A DNA stretch of 64,000 nt from Diadema setosum (lineage: Eukaryota > Echinodermata > Echinoidea > Diadematoida > Diadematidae). Below are positions 36,113 through 47,708 of the stretch, piece by piece (positions within the stretch are counted from its first letter, which is position 1; every line of letters begins with the position of its first letter). A model generated the notes under the pieces. The model was not told where the DNA came from. It worked only from the letters and a program-made list of their open reading frames with translations, and ran no database searches. The position numbers and the translations under genes were made by a program. The DNA lies in the NCBI GenBank assembly GCA_033980235.1, contig CM067075.1, positions 35,598,385-35,662,384 of the forward strand, given 5' to 3'.

Positions 36113-38095
36113 GGTGTCCCTCAGGGATCTATCCTCGTGCCCCTACTTTTTTTGATTTATATTAATGATATTATCAATTCCTCTCCTCGTTTAAACTTCA
36201 TCTTATTTGCACATGACACCAACGTTTTTTATTCCCACAAGGATATTGTAACACTGGTTGATACATTGAATATGAAATTAAGTAACATTTCGAAATGGTT
36301 CAGAAGTAATAAGCTTTCATTGAATATTGATAAAACATGTCTTATACATTTTCATACGCTTCAATCCCAAGCCACCCTTCCTCAAAGTATTTCTATTGAT
36401 GATATAAACATTGCTGAGAAACATTCAACCAAGTTCCTAGGAGTGACCCTAGATTTTCATTTTTCATTTCATTTATTTGGCAGAATATAAAACAATGAAC
36501 AATATGCAACAAGAAACAAATACATGCCAGGACTCCTAAGAAGCAATTTTATTCTTGTGGCTGGAGCCCTCAAACCAAAAAGGATAAAATACTGTACATA
36601 CAATCAACCAACACTTTTTGTGATATGGACCAATACACACAGAAGATTAGTCCAAATTGAAATAACACAATGTGTACTTAAGTCATCTGTTATTGACACA
36701 AAAACATATCTTTGCTTAATTTGTTGGCAGACATAGTACACACACGCACACACTCGCACATTCATCCTTAGTATACAGAGAAAAAGAGATGAGAAAAAGA
36801 AAGGTAGAGGAAGAAAGGAGGTCTAGTTAGTCATAGATACCATCTGTCTAAATGCACTCTGTTTATATAATACTTTAAATCTAGAAAATGTAGTGCTAGA
36901 TTTAAGGTCACCATCAATAGAATTCCATTCCTTGACACCTGTAAAACGTATGGATTGCAATCTTAGAGTGGAATAAGTAAAAAGTTTACGAAAATTGCAA
37001 TCTAACTTGGAATACTCATGTCCAGAATATTATAACAGCAATATCCAAAGCAACTGGTGTTTTAAGGAGAATAAAATAATTAATGATCAAACTTTAATGA
37101 TGTTATACAACAACTTATTTCTACCATAATTATGTTATGTACTGCAATATTGTATGGGGCAACTGTAGCAAAACCAAATTGAACACAATTTTTCTTTTCC
37201 AGAAAAAGGCTCTCCGTATATGCACACATTCAATTTTTTTGGCTCACACTGATCCCATATTTTATCGCCTAAAAACTCTAAAGGCCCATGATATACATTT
37301 ATACCTAACTGCCATATTTATGTATAAACACATTCGAAATTTATTACTATTTTTCCATAATGCCCTAGTAACCAATGACCATTGGGTATTATTCACCCAT
37401 ACCCTACCCGTCGTTCCCATGATTTTCATTTAAGTAATCCAAAGCTTTTACTTGCTCAAAAGTCCATTAGACATCACGGTCCGGATACATGGAACACTCT
37501 TCCTGAGGAGTTGAAACAGTGTGCCTCCTTGTTTTCATTCAAAGCAAACTTAAAGAAGCATATTTTACTGCAGTATACTTCAAATACGAGTTAAGCACGA
37601 ATAATTTATATGACTCATGTTGGTCTCCCGATAGCAACATCGTATGTCGTTCCCTCTTCCATCAAACCAATTTTATTATTCTAAATTCCAGCCTATCTGC
37701 CCCTGTGCACTTTCAAGCACCTGCACGCACATTCACCACCATCACACATCAGAGTTTATTTTCCCTTGCTATCTTCGCAGCAGAATTTGTATTGTTACGA
37801 ATTTAATACGTCCCTACCTTTTCCTCGGGCCGGCCATCTTTTCAAGCAATGCTTACAATGGCGGCCCTCTGCGTTATCGCTTCTTAAATGTAATATTGTT
37901 ATTGTAATCCCGCTGCATAGACATGCATACTGTAATATTATATCATTAATTTCCTTTTATATCGTTGTTTATGCAAGTCAAACGACTCTGTTTCAAATAT
38001 ACTTTGTATGTTTCCCATGTTCATGATTATGTAATTTATATATATATATTGATTTGCAGAAAATAAAGTATCTATCAAACAAAACAATCAAACAA
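36113..38095 (+). mobile_element. LINE retrotransposon fragment, plus strand, defective
   Basis: A non-LTR reverse transcriptase is readable from GVPQGSILVPLLFLIYINDI through ISKWFRSNKLSLNIDKTC to KFLGVTLD. After a 540-base insertion it resumes at NLTWNTHVQNIITAISKATG and ends near DTWNTLPEELKQCASLFSFK and a stop at about 37594. The catalytic box normally FADD reads FAHD, and stops or frameshifts occur, so it is inactive. The 3' region ends with AATAAA and a caaac-rich tail near 38060-38095. Confidence 0.85.
36453..36996 (-). mobile_element. 5'-truncated LINE inserted into the plus-strand LINE
   Basis: Read on the minus strand it has the C-terminus of a LINE ORF2, with VKEWNSIDGDLKSSTTFSRF then KVLYKQSAFRQMV, a TAG at 36825-36823, a 3' UTR, an AATAAA-type signal and an aaatgaaatg-like tail at the left end. 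It interrupts the host between the GAT codon of LGVTLD and the tgcaatctaacttgg that continues the host frame. Confidence 0.78.
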
Positions 38096-38119
38096 ATACT
38101 TTCGCAATGATATCCGAAA

Positions 38120-39340
38120 AGAGTTACGGGTGTTTATCTTTTTTACATAATGAGCTCCAAATTATACTGCCTGCATATGACAATTAAGGCGTGTTCACCT
38201 GTATTAGATCTGATTTTTGTTGATTTATAATTCATATTACTTTTAAACCTTGTATCATAATTATGTTCAATTTTAAAACAATAATCGGAGATATCGTGCT
38301 GCAAAGTATGGTGAATTAGGTCAAACATTACAGTTCCAATTCAAATTGGTATAGTCTGTAAACATCTAGCATTTCTAAACGATGAAATAAAGGGCCAGTA
38401 TGCTCCCTAGGTCCTTTGAAACAGATTGCACGCACTAATTTCTTTTGTAACAAAAATATAGATTGAAGATATGTGTGGTATGTACATCCCCAAACTTCTA
38501 GTCCGTAAGACATACGCGGAAGGATAAGGGTGTTATATTATAATGATTAAGATAGTAAGATTTGTCTAGGCACAAGTTGTCTAATTCTAAATATGATTCC
38601 AATTGTTTTCCTCCTTGAGGAAGCCATGCTAAGTTTTCGTAGATATATTAACTCCTAGAAACAAAGTTGAATGCACCTGCTCTATAATATCTGTGCGTAC
38701 CATAATATTTCCATTTATCTCCACATGCCTACGTTTACTTTTAAAAACTATATACTTTGCTTTGGACGTGTTGATTGTTAATTTGTTAGCATTACACTAT
38801 TTCATAACGTCTAGTAAATTATGTTCAACTTCCTTTAAGTCAATATTCTTAGTTCCAGATGGCAAAAAAAAATGAAATAAACTCAAATCATCCGCAAATA
38901 ATCGAAAATTGAAATAATCTGTGGATTGTGGCTAATCGTTGATATAGATTAAGAACAGAATGGGTCCCAATGCTGATCCTTGTGGTACACCACATGTAAT
39001 CGGTAGTTGTGCAGACTTTTCATTTCCATAACATACAAACTGAAATTGATTTGATATACAGCTGCGCATCCACTCTAATGGTAACCCACGTATACCATAG
39101 TGTTGTAATTTATGTAGCAAAATGTCATGATTTATCGTATCGAAAGCTTTTGCAAAGTCTAGAAATAATCCAACAGTAACCTTGCCCCCGCCCATTTGTT
39201 TGGTTAATTCATCACTTAGATTGATCAACGATAGTTTTGTGCTGTGCCCTTGTCTAAAACCATACTGGTGTTTGTATAACATTTTATTTTCCTCAAAAAA
39301 TCTTACCAGGTGACTGTTTACCAGTTTTTCGATATCTTAC
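38120..39340 (-). mobile_element. LINE retrotransposon fragment, minus strand, defective
   Basis: Minus-strand translation gives HQYGFRQGHSTKLSLINLSD, VGLFLDFAKAFDTINHDILL and CGVPQGSALGPILFLIYIND, then a stop followed by NFRLFADDLSLFH. The reverse-transcriptase core keeps FADD but has an in-frame TAG just before it and several later stops. The C-terminal part (PREHTGPLFHRLEMLDVYRL) is also readable. It lies tail to tail with the plus-strand LINE. Confidence 0.85.
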
Positions 39341-39413
39341 TAATTAGAATAAAATAAAAGTGGTATGAAGCACACACATACAAAATACAATTATGCTAAA
39401 TTTAAATGCATAC

Positions 39414-39414
<1 letters not shown>

Positions 39415-39460
<46 letters not shown>

Positions 39461-39513
39461 TATATATATATATATATTTATTTATTTATTTATATATATG
39501 TGTGTGTGTAATT

Positions 39514-39566
<53 letters not shown>

Positions 39567-39580
39567 TTATATTGTATTTA
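39415..39580. repeat. Compound (TA)n microsatellite
   Basis: About 165 bases of ta repeats broken by tttatttatt and tgtgtgtgta. The open frames here are artefacts. Confidence 0.9.
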
Positions 39581-40513
39581 CATGTATAATGCGAAAGAAA
39601 TGAGATGCAAGACCAATTTCCCACTCTACACGATACACAAAAAGATATTGATTGTATTAACCACTGGTTTCTGCATGAAAGTGACCTTTTTTTCCCCTTT
39701 TGTTTACCCTTCCCCACAATAAAAGTGAGAGAAGAGAGCGAAATACGTCACGTCTTCCTTCTTTTCTTATTGTAATGACAAAGTTTGAGAAGACGAAAGA
39801 AATGAACTTAAAAAAAAAAAAAAAAAAAAAAAAACGCACGCAACGTGTCATTGGCGAAGCGGACCCAGGCAGGAGGCTGGAAGTATCCCATCTTGTCGCC
39901 CAGTCGATGAGTTACCAATTTTGGGAATTCCGAACGGTTGGGGTTTAAATTCGTCAATGTGTGTACCGCTTCTCAAGTCTGACGCATTTTGATAAACTGG
40001 CACGCCAAAGTCTAACGAGATTACTTCGAAAACAATCCAAAAAGCAGAATGTTTTTCCCTTCTTGCCATGTTCAAAGTTCAACCACAGGGAAAAAAAAAA
40101 AAAAAAAAAACTACTGTTGAAAATAAGTAGCATGACACACTCACCCTGAGATGCATCAAAATTTGCATATCACTTAATTAATTTGCAGTGTTTGTATTTC
40201 TGCCTTGTGTGTCGGTGTGTGCGTATTTCGTCATGTATTTTCTCCGTGTCTGGCGGACGAGAACCAAAAGGCCGCTTGTAGCTTTCTTCGAATGTTGACC
40301 TTTAATAGATAAATGGTACAAAGGTAACTCATTTTAGTTTCAGTCTCGTATTGTGGCTGCTGTATGATCATGCTTCGAAATATTCCGTTCGAGATATCTT
40401 GATAAAAGAAACTATACTTCTTGCCATATTCTTTAGAAGGATCGACTGGTGACTGTAAACGTTATGTTGTAGCTTTGGTTAGAGCTGAGGTAGCTAAGGT
40501 ACATCAAAATATA
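39581..40513. other. Region upstream of the SLC5-like start
   Basis: Contains a 25-A run at 39810-39834 and another A run near 40090-40109. The 5' UTR and promoter of the SLC5-like gene must lie here or further left, but no clear TATA or initiator was identified. Confidence 0.4.
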
Positions 40514-40873
40514 ATGGCGAACTACGAAAACAAGAAACTATTTGGTGCGTGGGACTATGTTGTCTGCTGTCTAGTGCTCGCTTTGGCGTTCATTATAGGC
40601 GTGGCGACGGCCTGCTACGGTCGGAGAAGACGCGTGCAGAGGTCGCCGGAGCGGTTCCTTCTCGACAATCGTAAGTCGAGCGTCGTGCCCGTGTCGATTT
40701 CGATGACACTGACTTTCACAGCGGCTGTCAACATCATCGGCACGCCCGTTGACGTCTACATGTATAACACCATGTTCTGGTGGATCAGCCTGGCCTACAT
40801 CATCGGCGGCATTCTCGTCTGTCGTCTGTTCATTCCCCTCTACTTTGATCTCGGTGTGGTCAGTGCATACGAG
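40514..40873 (+). CDS. SLC5-like exon 1 (start, TM1-TM3)
   Basis: ATG within ataatggcga opens 120 codons starting MANYENKKLFGAWDYVVCCL. It includes the conserved RFLLDNRKSSVVPVSIS and GTPVDVYMYN segments. It ends VVSAYE before gcaagt, a GC donor. The next GT would shift the frame and break the conserved SAYEYLE join. Confidence 0.9.
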
Positions 40874-41621
40874 GCAAGTGTACAAGGGATTATACCGCAA
40901 GTGTCCTCGGCTTTTAGCGAGTTTGGGATTGAAAGTGTAGCCCCGCTCAAAAGCGGACCCGCACACCTGTTTTTCACTCACATAGCCATTTATCACCATA
41001 TTACCAAATAATTTGACGAAATCAAATATATACGTTATACCTTCGTCTGCCTGTTCGTTTGTTTTGTTTGTTTTGATATGTTTTGTTTTGTTTTGTTTTT
41101 GTTAGATCTTTCGTAGAAGTATGTATTAAGTCAAGTCAAATGTCCTAATTTTTTGACAAGCCATTTCCATGTAGGGCCTACTCTATAGGAGCCCTCGACG
41201 TTTTCGTCGCATGGTCACATTCGAAAACAAATATGCTCATAAATGTAAAATCCTACAGGTTAAGACATTCGGCAAAACAAGGGCTAGCCTTTTCTTTTCT
41301 TTTCTTTTTCTTTAGCTATGATTCCATAAGGAGGAGAAATGGTATAGTATCTGAAGGGTAAGATGATTACATAACTCTTTAGTTTTGTTTCCTCCCATCT
41401 CTATCAGTACCTGGAGATGCGTTTCAACAGGTCCGTTCGTGTTTTCTGCAGCCTGCTGTTTTCCATTCAAATGGCAAGTTTACCTTTATGTTTGTCTTAA
41501 CTTTCAGCCTTACATTTTACCTATTTTTACGCTTTGCCATTTTCTACCCCGATGACTAGGCCCTACCCCACAATGTTTGCGTAAATTTGTTGTTGTTGTT
41601 GTTGTTGTTGCTGCTGTTAAT

Positions 41622-41652
<31 letters not shown>

Positions 41653-44600
41653 TTAGAGCACTGGCGACACTGTCTACTTTACCCTCACAATGCCTTATGA
41701 AATAAGACCCGTAAACGCCGTCATCATTAACTTTATTAGATTAAAAGAGATTATTTTCTTTATGTTTATTATAGATGTGGAAGTTTGATGACAATAACCT
41801 GTAAATCAAGTGCATAAACGATGCTCAAATTCACCAAAAAAAAAAAATACATCATCCATTTAGCTCAAATTAATAAAAGTAATAAAAATAAAGTTCTATT
41901 AGAGATTTTTCCGTTCCATTGTTATACACGTGCCTACAAATATCTTCATTCTCCCGACAGATGGTTTTTCTTGGCGTTGTCTTATATGCACCTGCAATGA
42001 TTGTACAAACAGGTGAGAAACAAAGACATATCATCATGACTATAACGAGAGAGATATATAAGAGTGATGGAAGCGTAACCTGCTTATAGAAGTAATTTAT
42101 TTGACCTGAACACGTTATGGTGTTGTGAATTCAATCACCAAACACTCGTTTAGGTGTCCTGACATATTCGCACGAATATTATATGGTGATATAACATAGT
42201 ATTCAAAATCATTAAGAACATACTGTACTGATAAAGCTTATTTGGTCATTCTGTCATGTTTAGATTCGTGGAATTTTTAGCTATCTACGCACTATGCATA
42301 AAATGTCTGGTTTTGTCTGTGACATCTATCAGAAATCTCTTTTTCAACAGGACACCATCTGAACTATTTAAACGCAACATGAAGTTTTTCGATTTCAGTT
42401 TTTATTTCCACATCAAGTAGTAGACCTTTTGAATTTGATCTCCATATCTCAGATGTGTTACATGTATAACAAGTTCAAGCGAAACGATATATTATATCAT
42501 AATGCGTTTCCATCTTATTTTCTTTCCTATTTTCACTACAGTGACTGGATTTAGCCTTTGGGCAAGTGTTGGAATTATCTGGCTGGTGGCAATTTTGTAT
42601 TCAACATTGGTACGTCTGCATAAACTTGGTCATTACCATAACAACTGAAATGCGTTAAGCTCGCCGCACACCATACGACTCACGACTATACGACTGACAG
42701 GCTTTAGATCCGAAATAAGTCACAATAGCCTAAGAATAATACGCCTGTCTGTTTCAGATCCAAAGTCTTTAGGTGTGGCCGGTAGATCAAGTATAGTGGT
42801 CATGAGGAGCATGTTGTGATGTTATATCTATTATCTTTACACCGTGCTTACAGTATAGACTCTTGCTCATAACCACCCCTTCCCGAAATTGATTGATGTA
42901 AATTATAACGCTACATGGTCCATTAAATGGACATACGTTTTAGTCCTACTTTATAACAAGCAGGATGTTTTACAAATTTTTCTTACATCAGAATGAAGGA
43001 AAGTGAAATATGATAATACAGATATATTCTTCTGGATTATTTTTAAGAATCGGCAAAGAGGGGTCTATTCACCACATCTAATTCTTTTATGAAAGAGTGA
43101 TTCTAACTAAACCAAAGTACAAACGTTACTTTCTTAGATGAAATGAAGGAAAATTATGATAATACAGATATACATGTACTCTAATGGAATGTTTACAATC
43201 AGCCATAAAAAAAAAAAATGTCCTACTGTTGCCTCATTTTTACCCCCTCCCCGAATATACACACCTCAAAACTAAAAGTCTTGGAAAAGGCTTAAAAAGA
43301 GACTATAGGGGTTACTTCGATTGTTGTTTTACAGTTTATGAAGTCTTGAACTTCAACTCACAAGTTGAGGTTTGTGGGTAAAGGGATTCCGTCAGTGTAA
43401 CTGGTCAAAACTGTAACAGGACATGGGTTTAATGTTGATGTCCGCCTAATAACGCAATTTTCTGCCCCAAATGGGCACTTAACGGAGCATGTAGAGAAAT
43501 ATGAATACATTCAACCTCGCCGAAGTCGAACCCAGATGGACCGAAGAAAATTTTCTTACTTACGTGAATTTTGATTTACACCACAGAAATAACTTATATC
43601 TATAGCCATCCGGAGTATAACATTCCCTCGACTTAACCAATTTGTAGACTTGTGACAGCTATACATAGAATCCAGTGATTTTTATTGAATATACATAGGA
43701 CTTCTCATCTTAAATACAATGTAGTTAATTTTCCGCGTCGTAGAGTTGATCATATGCCCTGCTGGAAAGAGCACGGTGTCTCACAGTGTGTTCACAGTGT
43801 GTTCACACAGTCGGCTATGTGAAAACGCTCGAATTTAGCAGTGTGAAGATGATTTCACACTGTGGTGTGGTTTTTCACAGAGAGTTAACATAGCGATGTT
43901 TTGTTTTACACTGTGATTTGAAGATTCACAATGCGACCACAATGTGTTCACACTGTGTTTTACATTGTGTTTCACACTGTAGAACACTGTGTTCTTTTTT
44001 TTTTCAGCAGGGTGAGGTGATCGTAAATCATACCGGAAGAATGAAGGTGACAACATTCGTTTACATGTGAAACTAAAACGGAAGAAAAGATCTTATACAC
44101 ATGTTTCGCCTCTTGTGTCAAAGTGGGAAGATGATTATGCAAATTGTCTAATGCAAATACCAATATTATTTACGATTTATTCAGAGCATTTGCATCATTT
44201 GGGAGACGAAAATGTATTTTTATTATTAAAGTTCTTCCTTTGATTTTTTTTTTTCTGCAGGGAGGCATCAAAGCGATAGTATGGTCGGATGTTCTCCAGG
44301 GCGTGGTCATCTTTGTTGGTATCATGGTTGCCTTGGTGATGGGATGCCAGCGAGTTGGCGGGATGGGAGAGGTGTGGCGGATCGCCAATCAAGGAGATCG
44401 CATCAAAGTGGCAATGTGAGTAGAACCATTAGCAATTTACTGCACTAAGCATTTGATCTATCACAGAAGAATGGATAGCATTGAAAGAATGATATAGCAA
44501 TTTATATGTTTTACTTTTCTTAGTCTCAGGTGAAACGATTAAAGAAAGACGAATGGCGACGAGGAAGGACTGTTGCTTGATTATGTGTGTACCGCAACTA

Positions 44601-47586
44601 TCGTCAAGGAATATATAAATATTATTGATGTAGTAAAATTCGCCATTAAACGACTACTCTCATTTCTTTCCTTTTTGAGCTCCTACACACTCAAACACTT
44701 TTGTATACAACCACACCACACATATTCTTTTTCGCAATCTCATTTACAAATCTTTGTGATGAGCATTTTAACCGTCACTGCTGTTGCTCTTAGTATTCTT
44801 GCTGTTTTGTTTTGTTTTGTTTTGTTTTGTTTTGTTTTGTTTTAGGGAGTAACATGGAGTAACGACAGGTGTCGGGAGTAGTAGACCACTCGTAGTTTGG
44901 TCATAGGGAGTGCCCGCTATATCAGATATACTAGTAATCCGTATGGTAATACGGATGCTGGAAGACGAATGAAAGGGAATATACATAATGAAATCAACGC
45001 GTAATGATATCTACCACAAAATCGTGGTTCTTACGAGAAAATAAAAAATCTAGAAATATTTTAGAGACAATGACAACCGTGTTCATGGATCTGCTTCGGA
45101 GCAGAATTACGTCAGTGGCGCAAGTGTGCTTCACCCTATTTGATTGGTATCACCAAGCAGATGACACCTCCTTTTTGGCATTACTGAACCTTTTTGCACC
45201 CATCTCCTTTGTCCTTTGTATGTACACCAGTATAAGCTTTGACCCCACCGTTCGACACACCGTCTGGTCAGTGGTGGCCGGAATGACCGTCATCGTGCTG
45301 ATGACCACTGGAACGAACCAGTCTATCGTCCAGAGGTACCTCAGTCTAGCTACGCCAAGGAGGGCCAAAATGTAAGAGCAAAATATAGAGGTGATTTCAT
45401 ATAGTTATGGATGGTCCAGGAGGTACTATACTCGCTTTGGATAGTACCCCCTTTGGTATGGTTGAGTTGGTTTATGAGAGATAACACACCAGCAAGTTTG
45501 TTCCTTAACCCTCTGGGTGTCACATTTATTTTCCATACATATGTATGTGTGTAAAATTTGGGCATATTTGACTAACTGACACAGGAAAGGTTAAAGAGGA
45601 ATTCCAGTCCAATTATGAATTAGTTTGATAGGAAATGACAAAATCTTAAGAGCACAACAGTGAAATTTCGATAAAATCAGGTAAAACTTACGGAAGTCAT
45701 GTAATCAGAAAGGAGGTAGTAACTAAGAGCCGTTCTCGCACAGTTACTGATCTGATGATGTCGTCACCTAACATTTATCCATTGATATGTACCAGAAAAG
45801 ACGAAATTTCAATGTTTCTGTTACCAAAGTGTAAAATATGGTCTTTTTCCTGGTTGAATAACTTCAAAGTAATGATCAGTTAGATATTTCAGGACTTGAT
45901 ACTGAGGCGTAACTTAATTTGATTCAAGAACTAGAATTTTCAACATTTTATGTACAAACTATATGGCAAGTTGTGAGACGATGACATCATGACTTTACTA
46001 TTTGCATATTCATATTGACTGTTCAAGAACTGTTTCCTGAAGAAAAAAAAACTTGCAAAACTTCAAAATGTCATAGCTTCTTTCTTTTTTATCCGATTTT
46101 GATCAAATTCCCATTTTTGTGCTAAGAAAATTTTACTCCTTCTTTTCAGGCTTTTTTTAATAAACCAAATCAATAGTTTTATTTCAAATGTAAATGGTGT
46201 TTGGTAAAATCCATGCCAGACCGACAAAGTTTTGAATATATTCATGTGTAATTGACCTCTGCTTATATGTCGCAGTTCTGCATTATTTTTACTACATTCA
46301 TTACAGACGTCTCCTATCATAACGGATAGCCGCTCATCCATTAATTTTGTTCTACCAGTCTTGACCACGAAACGAACATTATGCTTACCTCCCAAAAGAG
46401 AGTTTTTGTAAATTAGATATTATGAATGTATACATGCAGTTTGTTTTATCATGGTTGCCTCTTTCTCTGTTTCCCCTAGTCTTGCAGTTTGATTTTTCTT
46501 TGGTTTGTTTTTCTGTTTTGTTTTGTTTTGTTACCGACAGAGCTATGGCAATATCTACGGTCCTAAAGATTGTTCTGGTGAACCTATGTGTCATGCTGGG
46601 CCTAGTGATCTACGCCTTCTACAGTCGATGTGACCCTCTTTCTGCAGGTGCTATCATCCATCCAGATCAGGTGTGTACAAACTGATCGTTTGCCGCCAAA
46701 TAAATGCTAGAATAGGCAATGTTTGAAGAAGTTGGGAAGTTAAAAGTACCAAAAGTTTGCATAAGATTTGAGTTGCATTCCATAATTGCATGTTCCTTCG
46801 CATATCTGGCAGTCAAACGAATTCAATATGAAGCATAATTGCAAATGTGAGATCGACATAACATTGATACACCCCATCAGCAAGTGAGAATAAAGAATTA
46901 TGATCTGCGAATGAAAAACTAATTTCGTAACATGGAAAAGTTGAAGCCGAGGTTAATGTATGCTCAGTTAAGCTGGTACGGACAATTTGAATGGTATATA
47001 TAATATCACTCGTTGTGTGTTATTACAAAGCGATTCCTATACACTGATACAGTCGATGCACAGTATTCTTTATTCGTGTTTATCTACCAATGAGCAGTTT
47101 CTTTTCACGCTTGATTTTCCTTTTTTTTTTCCTCTGGTCAGTCACACACACATACACACGCACGCATACCAAAGCCATACATGATTATGATTATATCTTT
47201 ATTCTTCGCCGAGGAACATCATCTATACTGTAGATGCGCATCTCGCTTGAACTTTGTCTATTCTATTGTCAGCTCGCCCCTTTCTTCGTCATGGACCTGT
47301 TTGCTGATCACCCAGGGTTGCCTGGACTGTTCGTTTCTGTCCTCTTAGCCGCATCAATGAGGTAAGCTGTACTCTTTGTTTGCTAATGTTCTCTAGATCC
47401 AAAGACGAAATCGTCCTCGGACATGGAATGTATGTACAGTAACTTGAGCAGAAAACATTTAAATACATACATATAATAATTATAGCACATACATGTACAT
47501 GTACGTACGTCGTTTATAGGCACCCATCTGAGGGTATGTAGGTTAATTATGAGATAATAGTATGTATCAATTATTATTATTATTAT

Positions 47587-47653
<67 letters not shown>

Positions 47654-47655
47654 CA

Positions 47656-47708
<53 letters not shown>

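Noticed and set aside
40571..40999. 142-codon minus-strand frame opposite SLC5 exon 1
   Set aside because: Antisense of a clear SLC5 exon with no independent support.
43757..44012. CRISPR-like array from cacagtgtg repeats
   Set aside because: The repeats are short, palindromic and irregularly spaced inside an animal gene intron.
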